From Aselliscus stoliczkanus (taxonomy: Eukaryota > Chordata > Mammalia > Chiroptera > Hipposideridae), in NCBI GenBank assembly GCA_033961575.1, contig CM066740.1, positions 16,405,501 to 16,469,500 on the forward strand: a stretch of 64,000 nucleotides of DNA, read 5' to 3'. Shown piece after piece: positions 1 through 13,214 of the stretch. The position numbers and the translations under genes are program-made. Numbering within the stretch: the stretch's first letter is position 1; every line of letters begins with the position of its first letter. The notes under the pieces are model-generated. The model was not told where the DNA came from. It saw only the letters and a list, made by a program, of their open reading frames with translations, and searched no databases.

Positions 1-61
1 CTAGGTCATACAGGACCACAAGACCACACACCTTCTGCCTGCTTCTCTTGTATTACTAGTT

Positions 62-404
62 CTGAAGAAGTCAACTGCCTTGTAGAAATATGGCTACTCT
101 GAGTTTTCCATGCTGGGAAAGCTTAGTCAACAACCCAGGCTGACCTCCCAGCTGACAGCTGGCATCAATTACCAGCCTTGTGAGGGGGCCATCTCCACGC
201 CCATGCAGTGGGGCCTTCACAGGACTCCAGCCCCACCTGGCATCTGATTGAAGGCACATGAGAGGCCCTGAAGCAGGGCTGCCCAGCCATGCCTTTCTTA
301 AGTCCTTGAACACCGCCCCCCCCCGCCCAAATTATGAGCCAAATAAAATAGTTGTTTAAAGTGACTAATGCAATTTATTACATAGCAATAGAAACAAGTG
401 CTAA
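62..404 (+). mobile_element. MLT1-type MaLR LTR
   Basis: The stretch follows the MLT1 pattern in order: a segment about the ability of a species to lack codons, with GACAGCTGGCATCAATTACC, then a C-rich middle, GCACATGAGAGGCCCTGA, and an end like AATTATTACATAGCAATAGA. It is the recombined or solitary LTR of an ancient non-coding ERVL-related element and is strongly diverged. Confidence 0.7.
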
Positions 405-749
405 GAAATGAAATATTTCAAGTCAACTGTCCTGCATCTTTTAAAAATGTATTATCTACATTTTTGGAACAGAGTGTAGACATAATTTGAACCTCTTCTG
501 AACAATGGACATCTTATATCTCACATTGCGATGAATGCAATTACGTCCTTGGGTTATACAATGAGTTGCAAAGAAACTCAAGAGTGTTCAGCTTTTCAAA
601 GTCTTATGCATATTTCTAGTTTTTCCTTTTCCTGTGCTGCCAGTAATCCTTTCACCATATCCGAGTGTGCCACTTTCAACATGTGAAACCACAGTTGGAA
701 TCATTGTGTTCAAATTCAGGTACTACATTTTATGAGACATATCTTAAAA

Positions 750-890
750 AAATATTTACTGAGTGCTTACTTTGTGCTGGGCATCGTTCTAGGTGCTAGA
801 TGAGATGCAAAGCTTCCAGAGAGCAGTGACTTTGTTCCAGAATAATACCTGGTGCTCACTAAGCCTTTGTTGAATGAACAGATACAGGAC
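750..890. mobile_element. MIR/L2 fragment
   Basis: TTTACTGAGTGCTTACTTTG, a following TGCTGGGCAT, and later GCTCACTAAGCCTTTGTTGA resemble the conserved ends of MIR or L2 elements. The rest of the stretch is too degraded to orient. Confidence 0.45.
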
Positions 891-1175
891 ACTGTGTTAG
901 GTGGTCAGAGCATGGCCTCGCAATGGATTCTGTCCTTAGGGCAGTGACTAGGATGGGGAAAGAGCTGGAAACCATTTTGTGGGAGAATTAAATGGTGATG
1001 TTCTGTCTGGAATTAAGAAGAGCTGCTTGAAGGATGGAAGGGTTGTCATGTGGAAGAGAAATGGTGCTATATTTGAGATAAAGCAGATTTTCTTGTGTCT
1101 CTCTGATTAATGCCTTAGGTGGTGTTTATCAGATAACTCAGCAGCAGCTGTTTTGGCTTAAGAATGGTGCTTGCT

Positions 1176-1278
1176 TGGGCCGGCCAAGTGGCGTGGTGGT
1201 TAAGCGCTGGCTTAGGAAGCCAGCGGCCCTGGTTCGGGTCCCACATATGAGGGCCAGTGACACTGCTCTCAAAAAAAA
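1176..1278 (+). mobile_element. Short tRNA-derived SINE
   Basis: This copy starts GGCCGGCCAAGTGGCG, contains the A-box region TGGTGGTTAAGCGC and B-box region GGTTCGGGTCCC, ends GACACTGCTCTC and has an A tail. A 15-base duplication with one mismatch flanks it (1161-1175 and 1279-1293), giving exact limits. It is one of nine copies of the family in the window; the family is probably specific to a bat lineage (Rhin-1-like, from memory). Confidence 0.9.
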
Positions 1279-1293
1279 AGAATGTTGCTTGCT

Positions 1294-4200
1294 CAAATAC
1301 AAGAAAATAATCATAGAATTCACCGGCGGGAAGAAAAAAAAAGAACAAACAGACATTGACTCATTGGGCCAGAATTATTGCTTCACATTTTATGGTTTCT
1401 AAAACATTTTTGACAACAGTGTAGATGTAGGTTGTTCGTTCATTTAAAATGTCACTATTAAAGAGAGTATGAAGGGCCTCATAGAGGACTTACATACCTT
1501 GCCAGATGAGAAGAATACAAGTACAAATGCCGTTATGTGGTACAAACCTTTGGATGAAATAGAGCATACAGAACAGCCATTGGGAGGGAGATGGGGTCAG
1601 TTTTATTGAGATTTTTAATTCTTAAATGGCACCCTGGCATTTTGAACACCTGGAGTTTCTTCTTATTAGCATCACTGCTGTTGTGTCAGTAATTGAATCA
1701 GGTACGTTTAATAGAAATTTTGAGCTCTCGCTCAAAGTTTCACAATAAGTTTAGGAGGTGTTACAGCCACTTTAGTAACCAGAATATCGTATTGCAGAAT
1801 ACAAAGATGTCAGTCATCCCTCATGGTCAAGATCACTTTTTAATCTTTGGTTTCTTCCCAAGAATAATTAAGTTTTGACTTCAGATTGACAAATTTTAAA
1901 TTTCTTCCTTGGTTCTTTGCGTATTAAAGGAAACCATTGACTGCTTATAGTTTCCAATCCATGCTGGGAAGACTGCTTAAGTTAACTATTATTGTCTCTT
2001 CTAGTTTGTATTTAACCTGAAACAGAAGGTAAACTGACTACTGACTTCCCTGAAGTTTGATGATAAGTGTTAGAAAGACTGAGAATGGACCAACCAAAGT
2101 CACACCTGCGTATAATATTCTGGGTAGTGACACTTTCAATAGTCCATCCCCATTTAGTTGTATCATAGTGAAGATACAATTAGCATCAGGAAACAAGAAA
2201 GCTCTTCTTACAGCCACATTTCCGTTTTATTAAATTCAACGTGCCTGATTTCTTTCCAAATTGAGTCTGTTTTCTAGCATGGCTCTAATATTAGATAAGT
2301 TACCTTGGAGATAGGCATAGAGTTATAGTGTTAATCCTGATCTTATCTAGTTTAATGGAGTTCTTAGAAAAGTGTGTTCTTATTACATCATTAAATTATT
2401 CCACAGGAGCAAATATAGAAGTTACGGAGATAAGATTTGAGGTGGTAAATTTCTGGTGATGAATTTGATGCTTTATTGCAGGGGTGATTTTGAAGGTAGG
2501 GTGAGGACTGGGGGAAATAATGGCATTTTTATGTGTCACTGCAGATAGGCCTTCCAAAAGGAACAAATCAGTCCCAGCAATTTAAGGACTTCATGTGACT
2601 GTTGAAAGCGGGAGCATATACCTGACATTTTCTATTTATTGACGAGAAAAGGATTCTGAGTTCTCAACTGCAAAACTTTGAAGACTTTAGAGACTTAGAG
2701 AGTGAGCCTGGGAGGGAATCTTGCTCAGAGAAAAATTGAGCCAGTTATTATTATTTTTTTAATTTTTAGAAGATTGGGCCACATTTCCTCCAAATTATGC
2801 CAAATACAGGTGTGTGTTGTTATGCTGTAACCTCATCTGTGGAAATGCAAGCTGACATCACACATAAATAATGGGACAGATCTGACGTAGACACTTACTT
2901 GATAACTATTTTTATAGCTTTCAGACTATTTTCTTGAGTCATGCTTTTCAACAAATGTGTGCTCAGACTACTTTATTTCCATCTCTGGGTATGCATATGC
3001 CCTTGTTTCTGTGGTTCATTTTTGCTCACTTCCCACTCTGTTTTTTAAGGTTTATGGTCATGAACTTGCTGATTACTAAACACCTGTTCCCAGACCAGAA
3101 GGCCAAGAAACTGGGTCTGAGTAATGTCATGAACAAGCGTATCTTCCTGCTTCAGAGTCTTGGAGAGGGACCAACTGAGAGGCCGGAAAACCCTTTTTGT
3201 TATTTTTGTTTTGGATGCAAACCGAATGAAGGAGCAGAATGAAATGTTTCCTGTCTGTTCCTTTAAAACTATGAGATGAATAAGCAGATACGGAAAGCTT
3301 TGTCTTGCTCACAGTGCCATGATTTGCTGGCCACGAGCTTTGTGGGATGAGCAGATTCTCCAGAGTGAATATCTCTGCTGAGCACCATGGGTTAGATCAT
3401 AAAACCCTGTGCTGCTACCGCTAGGATAGATTCTCAGGAGGAAGTAGTGATCTCTGGCATTTCAGAACCAGTATATCGAGGGAATTCAGTAAGTAATGGA
3501 GGACATTTTTCTGAGGTTACATCTTACATTAGGAAATTTCTTCCAGCCCCTGAACCAGTGTTCGCTTTGCAGCCACAAAGAGGACAAGCTTTTGGCAGTT
3601 GTTGCCACCACATTTCAGCTTTGCAGAAGGAGCAGTAGCAGCGGTCACCTTGTTAAGCTCAGCATTGCACAGTTATTTGTGATTCCAGCTCTTACCATCA
3701 TTGTGAAATCTGAATAGCAATGGGTTTTTTTTGGTAGCTTATTCGATGGCAAAGTCTGACCTGAACTGACATGCAGCTATTCTTGGTCTTTGTTTGAGTT
3801 ACTAGGAGTATTCAGACATTCTGCTATAAAAATATAAAAAAAATTTAACTATGAGATGCCTCTCTAGGTTCTGCTGGGTCTGCTATTATGTGGTATTCAT
3901 ACCATATTACCTTTCTAAGGTTAAAAATTAACAAAAAATGATTGTAAATATTTTTGGTCTCAAAAGCTTCAGAAAGGGACTGAAGCATTGCACTTAACAG
4001 GAAGAAAAGTAGCCGTGATCGTAGAAACAGAAACTTTTGTTGTTCTTTGCAGTTATCCTAATTGCACATTTTAGGGACTCTGCATTCTTTCTTGTGAAGT
4101 AGACAATACCTGTTACCGGGACTTTCCCATTCTGATGACCATCAGTGTGGAATATGTAGATTATGGGATGGAGAGGAGGCCTGTGGGAGGATCTAATCCA

Positions 4201-5518
4201 GGAAACAGAAGCGAAGTGTCTGGCCAGGATTTGAATAGTCATGGATTTAATCATGCTGGCTTCAAGTGAGTTTACTTCTGTGGTCCGGAGGAGTGGCTCT
4301 TAGCTTTATTTAGAACTGTGCGTTCATTATATTAGTTGCATATAAAAATGTCTATACTTAGATGGACTATTTTGTAATTTGGTAGAGCTTATTCCATATT
4401 GTGTGAGTTCTGTTCTTCTCAAGTAATCCATGATTGCCATTATAAAGTCCCATAAAAGAATCTTTTGAAATTTATAAGGGAAGGTTATTTGCGTCAGGTG
4501 GGACTCGACATGCATGTCTGTCTCATGGCTCCAAAGTACGTGGAGCAGATAAGCCCGGGGCCTGTGGAACAAAGCTTGTTCCTTCCTGCTGTATTATTAT
4601 GTTACACAGAGAAAGGTGAGTGACATACAGCCTCATGTCCTTAGAGAGATAGGCGTGGCTACAAATAACTGTGAAGCCGGCCCAGCTTGCTTTGCATTTA
4701 GGATAAGTGGGGTCAAGTGTGAGAGATCACGTTGGAAAGGGGGCTTGGGGCAGAACTAGGGAGGACCTTCAATCTGCCACTGAATAGATGGACTTTGTTT
4801 TGTATGTCATTTGTTCACAAGATTTGCATGTAGAAGAATTCCATGTAATGATGCGTGTTATACTTCAAATAACTAAATACATATTATTTCATGTTAGAAT
4901 AACTCCCTCTTCTATTAGATGCTAATATAGACAAGTGTGAGACTCGGTGCCAAAAGTTAAGAAAATGTGAAGGTTGAGAAAGTTAAAATGGAGAAAAATT
5001 ACCTACTCCATGTATTTTGTTTCTTTCTGCAATTTGAGAACAGATTGCATCATTTCATTTTTGTGGGAACACCTCCACTCATCTCCTGGGATGTAAAGGC
5101 TGTAAGAGCTCGATTTGAAAGCTGGAGCTCTGGGTGATGATGAGTCTCTGCAGATCTTTACATAGAGAGAAGTGACCGAATCAGAGAGATGTTTTAGGAT
5201 TAATTAGGTAACTGTGTATGGGATAGTTTGAGTGAGGGGAGCAAGCTAGATGTGAGCTATTGCGGTCACCTAGGCAAGAGGCAATAATCGTTACCAGAGC
5301 CTGTCGGGTTGCAGAGGGAAGAGAAAAAACGGGAAATGCTGGAAGCAGAAATTTTAAGAAACATCTTCCATGCAGTTGATTTGTCTCCACTTTTCTTATT
5401 TTATTCCTCAAGGGCACTTCTAAAGTGATAAGAAGGAAGACCCAATTATGAATAGAAGGAGTAATCTGGTAATAGACCAGGTTTTCTAGGATTTTTTTCC
5501 CAGGGTTAGGGGCCATAT
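1294..5518. other. Non-coding stretch without recognised repeats
   Basis: AT-rich intronic sequence. The best open frames are about 100 codons (2934-3242) or shorter and have no domain I recognise. No splice-bounded exon, RNA gene or repeat family could be supported. Confidence 0.5.
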
Positions 5519-5533
5519 TGTGTGTGTGTGTGT

Positions 5534-5586
<53 letters not shown>
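5519..5586. repeat. (TG)n microsatellite
   Basis: About 34 TG units are interrupted once by GAG near 5538. It lies in non-repetitive sequence and should be length-polymorphic. Confidence 0.97.
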
Positions 5587-7650
5587 TAAAAGGTTATCTG
5601 ACTGAAACTAGTGCCTAGGCTAGTAGAGTTCCCCTTCTTAAGGAATATTGGATTCCACAAGCAGTCAGAAAGAAGAAGCATTAGAAGGATGCTGAGGGAG
5701 CTGTCAGTTCTCAGTTTGTGGCCGTGTTCGGTCTTTTTTTGAGCTCCTGGCCTGTGCTGTGCCCATTTTGGGGACCAGTCTGACATCCTCATCACTGTTC
5801 CCCATCTCCTTGGTTTCAGTGACCTTCCTTTCCACACCACCTCAGCAACCCACTCAATGGCCACATCCCAGTACTCTTGCTTCTGAGGTGGTTATCTCTG
5901 AAATACCCTTCTCTTTATCAGAGCCCTTATCTTTCTGGTCTGCTTTTTCTCACTAAACCTGTTCTGCATACTCTGAATTTATTCCCTTGATCCCCACCCT
6001 GTTTTCTGTCTGTCTGGCCTTTACCTCCCCCACTCACCTCATCACTTATTCCCTGATGTACCTGGACAGTATGGTCAGCCATTTTGATGATCTGTCACAG
6101 GTTCAATAATTTCCCATGGATCTGCTATAGAAGTACTCGTCTCTTTGTGGAACTCTGAATCAACACAGTCTACTTCTGTCTCTTCATAACGAATTACTGT
6201 CTCCCTTCCAAATGTATGATGTTAAGCTTGATGTTACTTGGAAATCTTTTTGCTGATCCAAAATTTATACTCCTTTCCATTTTCTGTATCAGCTACTCCA
6301 AACCTTTATTATTTTCTTCAAAAATACAACTTCCCACCACAATCACATGCTTAGCATTTGAACTTGTCCTCTTCCAGAAACAGGTCACTAGGAAGAAATT
6401 CTCCTAACTTTATAAGTAGCCCCCAGAGTTGTTGATATTTTCCCCCCTTGGTAAAGGAACTGTGTTATTCCATTCTGAATCCGGTTTCCCAAGGCCTCCA
6501 GATGCCATCTTGGCCTGTCTATGACTTTTGATACTGTTGACTATTCTATCAGTTGGAGATGATTTTGCCTGCAAATACCAGACAACCCAAATAGAAGAGG
6601 CTTACATTAAGAGGCTACATAAAAGAAGTTGGGAAGTAAGGCAGTTCCAGAGTTGCCTAATTCACGGTATCATCAAGGACCCAGTTTCTTTAGTCTTTCC
6701 TCCTTGCCATTCACAGCATGGTTAATTTTCTCTGCAAACTTGCCCGAGGGTCCCATTGTCCAGAATTGTGTCACAGGCTCCTGTCTAAACCAGTCAATGG
6801 CTGGGGAATGGCGTTACCTGATAGGTTTGTCATGGTTTATAGTCTGGGGGTTGGGAGGAGCCCAGGCTCTCCTTGAGTACAGAACTTTCCAGTAGCTGAA
6901 TTAAACTGGAATTCGGTTAGCAATTACTAGTAGCTTCCAGGTGAGCACTGCTTCAATGGTGAGCACTGCTTTTCTTCCTTCTCTGAATATTTTCTATGTC
7001 TTGATTTCTTTCATTGATTTTTTTCCCCCCTCTTTCTTTCTCTTAAATCTTGGCTTTCCTGGTGTAGTCACCTCACCATCTCTTAATCAGTGTTGTTTGC
7101 TGGGGCTATCTTAGTCACTCCTAGTGATTTTTCATGTGATAGTTATATGCTGACAGTTCTTAAATCTATAATCTATATTTCTCGAATGACCTTTATCTGT
7201 TGAGCTCCATTTCCTTTCTTCTATTTGTTCTTGTGTTCTGTGTCTTGATTCATCACACTATTTACTACAGCAAATCACAACAACAACAACAAAGCCCCTT
7301 ATCCAGTCTTCCTTGCAGCTAGGTATGGCCATATGACTAAGACCTGGCCAGTGAGTATTACTTAGGAGTAGGAGTATTGTGTAGGATTTCCAGGAAGGCT
7401 AAGACAAAAAAAAAAAAAAGCGAAACTCTTCAGCTGGGAGGTATGTCCTTTTTTTGCCCATATCACTTCACTCCTGGCTTTCAAATTTGAATGATGACTA
7501 GAGTTTCATAAGCCACCTTGGACCCTGAAGGTGGTGATCTTGAAGGTAGAATCCAGGATAGAAGGATCTGAGTTCTTTATGACCACAGAGCTGCCGTATA
7601 AGCTTTGGAATGCCTCCCTCTGGATTTTACATGGCAAATAAACTCCTGTT
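5587..7650. other. Non-coding stretch, pyrimidine-rich in part
   Basis: The + strand at about 5740-6200 is rich in C and T. A 14-base direct repeat GGTGAGCACTGCTT occurs at 6940-6953 and 6958-6971, and a short CAA run lies near 7280. Nothing here supports a gene. Confidence 0.5.
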
Positions 7651-7660
7651 TATTTAAGCC

Positions 7661-7661
<1 letters not shown>

Positions 7662-7713
<52 letters not shown>
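7662..7713. repeat. (TG)n microsatellite
   Basis: About 25 uninterrupted TG units. Its length and purity suggest it is polymorphic. Confidence 0.97.
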
Positions 7714-7714
<1 letters not shown>

Positions 7715-7924
7715 GGAGTGTCTGTTAATTGTAGCTAAATGTACTTCTGAACAGATATTTCTACTCTTGTTACCCAAGCAGAATACTCTATAGTTTTCCT
7801 TCCTCTCCCTCACTACCTTATTTATGGATTATTTTGGAAATAGCTCCAGATCCTAGAAACAATATAAAACTAGAATAGGACAAGAATACCCATTCTACAC
7901 TCATAGATTTGTTCAAATTAAACA

Positions 7925-8372
7925 GTGTGACTATACAAGTGTGGGCAAGGATATGTAGAATGGAAATTCATATTTCATTCATGGGAATATCATTTGGAAC
8001 AACCACTTTAGAGAATAAATTGGCAAGAAGTAGTTAGGTTTAAGATGTTAACACCTCAGGACTTCATAAATCAGCAGTTCTAGCTCCAGATATCTAAGTC
8101 TCATACACATGTACTAGGAGGTACATTTACTCTGTTCACTGCTCTATTGTTCGTTAGAGAAAAAAAAAAAGGCAGCAACTTTAATGTCCCTGAACAAGTA
8201 TTGGATAAATAATTGTGTATTCAATCAACTAAATTATACAGAGCTGTTAAAATGAAAGAATGAGAACTACATGTGTCATTATGGATAAATATCAAGAATA
8301 ATGTTGAACAAAAAAGTCAAGTTGTGGGTTATTTTCAGCATGATGCCATTTATATAGTTTGAAAAACCAATA
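7925..8372 (+). mobile_element. Old L1 3'-end fragment
   Basis: Phrases typical of L1M 3' regions follow in order: GTGGGCAAGGATATGTAGAA, a central TTGGCAAGAAGTAG, CCAGATATCTAAG, and ATAATGTTGAACAAAAAAG before a TTTATATAG motif. It is diverged and has no open reading frame. Confidence 0.65.
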
Positions 8373-8399
8373 AAAATGTATTAATTAGTATCTCCTATT

Positions 8400-8975
8400 A
8401 CAACTGCTGCTGCCCCTATTCAGGGTCTCATTAATTTTCACCTGGTATACTGCTGAGTTCAATCATTGATCTTTTTTTTCCCATTCTCTCCTTTCCAACT
8501 GTAAACACTGCCACCAGCCTAATCCTGCACTTAAAAACCCTTGGGTTTCCTACTGGCTACAGAATAATACAGTCTAAACTTTTAGCATGGTGTTCGAGAT
8601 TGCTTCTAAAGTCATCTGCCTTCACATTGTTCCTGTTCGGTGTGTACCTCTCCTCTGAGTGGGTCCTCACAGTTCTTGCGCCTGCAGACAGTTTCTGACT
8701 GGGAGAACTCTCTCCTCTCGTCCCTCCACTCCACCTCTTTTTCACTTGGCAGAGGCAAAAATATAAGTTTTCAAGGCCCAAATCTGGGCTCATCCTTTGT
8801 CCGGAATCCTTCCACCTTCCCACTCCTGGACAGAATTGATTGCTTACTCCTTCATCTACTCCCAGAACTTTATTCTCACTTGGTGGTATAAGAACTTGAC
8901 TCATTCTATAGCAATTTTGACCTTGTAAAGAGCAGAATCTTTGTCTTATGCATCTTGAAGTCTCTGGAATGCTTT
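8400..8975 (+). mobile_element. L2 LINE fragment
   Basis: The segment keeps the order seen in L2 3' regions: TTAAAAACCCTTGGGTTTCC, then AATACAGTCTAAACTTTTAG, CACATTGTTCCTG, and an end like AGCAGAATCTTTGTCTTAT. A 149-codon antisense frame across it is incidental. Confidence 0.55.
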
Positions 8976-9514
8976 TGCATAATTTCAGCACGAGGTCTAT
9001 GGTCATTGAAGTTTGTATTGAAAGAATGTACTTGGTGGTTTTTTTGTTTTGTTTTGTTTTTGTTGTTTTTTGTCAATTGTGAGAGGAAAAGCAAGTCCAA
9101 AAGAAGCTGGTATTCAATGTCTCAGCTTCCTTTGAAAATTCACACAAATTCTAACACATTGAGCTTCAAGTTCATCTTTTACTGAAACTGGTAGCTTAAG
9201 ACCCCTTCATTATAAAGTTGATGGATGCTGTGTTTTAGGGGAGTGATAGAAAGGATTGTATTGGAGATATTAAAGTCAACTTTGCAACCAGGAGAAACCT
9301 AAGAATGAATTGGGTGGTGGTAAAAGGAAAACGTGCCCTCCTTGAGAATATACATACCTTTCCCCGCCCCTGTCTTTTCCTCTGCTTTATTAAAGTAATT
9401 CTTACTCATTGCAAAATAAATATCAAAAAACTTGAAATAGAATGTTTAGAGAAAAATTAAATTTTGGTTTTTGGATTTCTTTTTCTGGGGATGTACAGAC
9501 TTAAAATTATACAA

Positions 9515-10050
9515 AAAGGGGATTGAAACCAGAGGCCAAACGAGTCCAGGGCTCCTGCTGCCTGCGCTGCTCAGCCAGTAGATGGATACAGGAGTTGGGT
9601 CAGAGAATAAGCATTTATTATCAGAGCACCAGCGGTCTGAGGCGGGGGAAAAATAAAAAATAAAGAGGGCCGGCCGAGTGGCGCGGTGGTTAAGCGCTGA
9701 CTTGGGAAGCCAGCGGCCCCAGTTCGGTCCCACATATGAAGGCCAGTGACACTGCCCTCCAAAAAAGAAAAAGAAAAAGAAACACCTCCCAAAACTGCCT
9801 TCTGTCTGGCAACATGGCTGTCTGGTAGAGTCATCAATCCAGAAACAATGATGGGATTAGCCTGGTAGACCACTGAGACTGTGATCAATAAGCCTAGGGG
9901 TATTAATCATAAATTTCAGGGTAACTTTCTAAAACAGGGAGCTGGGTGGGGCAGGGGACATTCCCAGTTCAAGCCACAGGGGGTTGATGTATTGTTAAGC
10001 TATAGGTAGGTCAAGGAAAGGGGATGCCAACCAGACCCGTTTCAGGGTCA
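9515..10050. mobile_element. Unclassified repeat-like block interrupted by a SINE
   Basis: GAGGCCAAACGAGTCCAGGG and TCAGAGAATAAGCATTTATT, with the sequence after the SINE, have the look of an LTR read antisense, but I cannot name a family. The short SINE at 9668 lies inside it. Confidence 0.25.
9668..9782 (+). mobile_element. Short tRNA-derived SINE
   Basis: A full-length copy starting GGCCGGCCGAGTGGCG and ending GACACTGCCCTC, with a tail of AAAAAG units. It has lost one G in the B-box region (GTTCGGTCCC). No clear target-site duplication was found because both flanks are A-rich. Confidence 0.88.
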
Positions 10051-10134
10051 CCCTATAAATACTGTTTTGTAACTTTTTAAAAGCTAATCAATCTTTAGTG
10101 GTTCATGTCAACCAATAGAGCTTCATCATTTTTT

Positions 10135-10555
10135 AAAAATTCAGACATAACTTATATTCTAAATTGTAGAGCATAACCACCACCCAGATCAAGATACAGA
10201 ACATTTCTAGCACTACAAAGGGCTCTCCTTTAGGTTCTTCATGGTGATGGAACAGCTCTGTACCTTAATGATGGTTATACAAATACATATACATGTGATA
10301 AAATTTTATAGAACTATACACAATACACATATACTAACACATATGCACAGAATAAGTGCATGGGAAAAGTGGTGAAATTCAATTAAACTCTGTAGTCTAG
10401 TTAATTGTATTCTGCCAATGTTCATTTCCTGTTTTTCACTAGTTGTATATAAGATGTTACCATTTGTGGGAACTGGGTAAAGGACAGGCTGACTGCTCTG
10501 CACTATTTTGGCAACTTCTTATGATTCTATAATTATTTTTTTAAGTTAAAAAATC
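10135..10555 (+). mobile_element. L1M 3'-UTR fragment
   Basis: Contains GGTGATGGAACAGCTCTGTA, ATACATGTGATAAAATTTTA, GAACTATACACAATACACAT and TAAGATGTTACCATTTGTGG in the order of L1MB/L1MC 3' UTRs. A short, opposite-strand L1-like piece follows to about 10720 (CAACTTTGCAATGAGCAACC). Confidence 0.7.
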
Positions 10556-10729
10556 TCCCTTTTGCCTGTTTTATTATTTTAATAGATGTGTTATAGGTTA
10601 TTGTGTAGATATACAATAACTTAGCTAACCAACTCTCAATATATTTTCCAGAGTTTTTACTAGTACAAACAACTTTGCAATGAGCAACCTTGTACATATT
10701 TTTCCAGAGGTCTTATTTTAAAAAAGAAA

Positions 10730-13200
10730 ATGTCACTACGAGGTTCTTGTAACTCATTTTTCAATGACTACATACAGTTTTCAGTGTCATGCATTACATA
10801 AAATGACACAAACCTGTGCAGTAGGGGTAATTAACTCTTCCAGGAAGACCTGTTGGCAAAAATGTAATTTCTGGCTTTTCCAACTGCCTATTGCCAAAAG
10901 CACAGCAGTGTTGAACTGTGCACCAAGGAATAGAAGATTTAAATGAAAGTGCAGCCTAATTCAAACACAGGTCATTATACTGCTTTTCAACAGCAAAATA
11001 TTTCTAGAAAAGATTCATTCACAGCTAGCCTGCATAGCAAAGTCAGTTTTACAGTTTTTATTTAAAGGATAAATCCATTTGAGTAGTTATGCTAAGTTGT
11101 CCTGGTATTGTTTGTTTTGATTTCTAATCTGATTTTGAGAAGATTAGCCCAAACATGGGCTTCTTGAAACCACAGTGTACTTTATACTACTCCTCAGTGG
11201 TTAGGGGAAAAGATAGATATGTTTTTGATCAAACACATGTTAAGTGAGGGTTGTATTCCATTTTGGCCCATCAGGTACCTTATACTCTAATAGTTGATAA
11301 AGGCATTTTTTGTTTCTGCTACTTTATAACAATAGTTTTCATTTCACTTATGTTCTATTATTAACAATTTTGTCTTTGATCCAAGAAACAATGTCATTTG
11401 TCATTAAAGCTTCTAATCCAGACACATGAGAGGAATATAATGAGAAGGTTATTGTTTCTCAGATGTCCAGCAAAGAATTCTACTTGATCAACAAGATCAG
11501 TGTTGAGCATGCTGTGTTTATCTGTGTAATATTTGAATGCAAATTTGGTGAGGTAATTGATACTGGTGTTTTCCAAATGAGACCTGCATTGAAGTGGTGA
11601 GATTTAACTTTTCACACACAAAAAACTACTCTCACGTGACTTTATTTTCCATCACTTCCAAACTCTTACTTTTGACTCCAGCTGAGAAAATTGACTTTGT
11701 CTGATTCCCATTTTAGAGCAATTACACATATGGTCTGCCTTCCCTTATCAGTTTCACCACATTCCATCCCTTCCTTTTTTAAAACTTGGCCTTTCTCATC
11801 TTACTCATGGAGCTATTTATAGACTAAACCAATGTAATAACAACAAATCTTAGTTTTATTGCGCTTTTTATTTATGCCATGTATAACTCTTGCGTGTCTT
11901 TACATAGGTATATTTGACTCTCTTTGGCTGAAATTCCAAATTTTGATAGCCAAAGCAAAGTTATTAACTTTGGAAATTATTCATCTATTTACTTTTCTAA
12001 TATCTAATTTTGTAAACCTCAACGTTGGATGACAAATGGGAACATACACAAATACTTGCCTCCACTGGAATTTCAGATAAAAGAATTATGGGAAAGCAAA
12101 TTTTCTTTCTATAACGTGCTTAAAATTTTGCTCAACTATTAATTTTTTGGGGGAACAGAAGTATAATCAGAAATATCACTGATGATCTAAGTGTTCTGTC
12201 TTGTGGTGTTAATCTAGTTTGGGTTTTTAGACTGACTGGTCTGTGATTGTCAGTATCTTTACAGTTTTCTGGGTGTTTTTGTTCTCCTTTACATGTTCTG
12301 CTTCTTTTAAACTATTCATAACCTTAAGATGCTGTTATGCACATGAATTTATTCAGTAAATTTGGGGACTGAATCAGAGTCCCTCAAGAGAGAAACCATT
12401 CTAAAGGGCTTGTGTTTGCAGAGATGCTTCTTGCCTTCCTGGGTAGGTTGCTTTTGAACTCCAGGAAAGTGTTAATAAATCATTGAGCTGAATTGCCTCA
12501 TATTTGACTCCCTTTTTGGGACTTTGCAGGTGCTACTAGTGAGCTTTTCCTCCTTGAACATGTGTAATGAATGTCCTCTTTATTCTCCATTTTAACCTTG
12601 AGTGCTGAAACCCCCTCTCAGCAGGGCCCGAGCTCTGCAGGCAGCTGCCTGATGGCCTGTTATTACTCTGTGAATCACTGATGGCCTTATTAAACTATTT
12701 TGAGCAGCAGCCTTTCCATTCTCCTCCCTTGAACCGTGAAGGCTAAAGATGCTACAGCAGCATAGGTCCAGTGTGAAATCTGAATGTGAAGGAAAGAAGG
12801 TTTTCTCATTTGTAACGTAGCATTTAACCTCATAGAACAGGAGGATGTCTGCTCACAGAGGCCACTTTGTGTCTTGAAATTTTTTCTTTTGGCTTAAAAA
12901 CTGATCCCAGAAAGTTCATTCTTGAATGTCTAGCATTTAAAATGCTTGACTGTAAGGCAGTTTGGTCTCTCCCCACCCCACCACCATTCCTGCCTTTTGC
13001 TTTCATTTTCTCTAGCATTTCCATGAACCTGGTTTGTGTTGGTGGTTTTCTCTTGCTCTTACGTTCTAACCTCCCTCCAATCCATAGGTCCACAGTTGAA
13101 CCGTGACTAGGAAAGACAGCACAGTACGTGAATAAGAAGGGCCTCAGGTCAGGTGTCCATTGGAATCCCAGTGATGGTGGGCAAATGACAGCACCTCTTT
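10730..13200. other. Non-coding unique stretch
   Basis: Mostly AT-rich. The segment near 12595-12730 is more GC-rich and less repeat-like than its surroundings and could be a conserved element, but sequence alone does not show this. No exon is supported. Confidence 0.45.
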
Positions 13201-13214
13201 AAGTTTAAAATAGG

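Noticed and set aside
1176..1278. tRNA-like A and B boxes of the short SINEs as RNA genes
   Set aside because: Several nearly identical copies with A tails and target duplications mark them as retroposons.
8557..9006. 149-codon open frame on the minus strand
   Set aside because: It lies across an L2 fragment and shows no protein family features.
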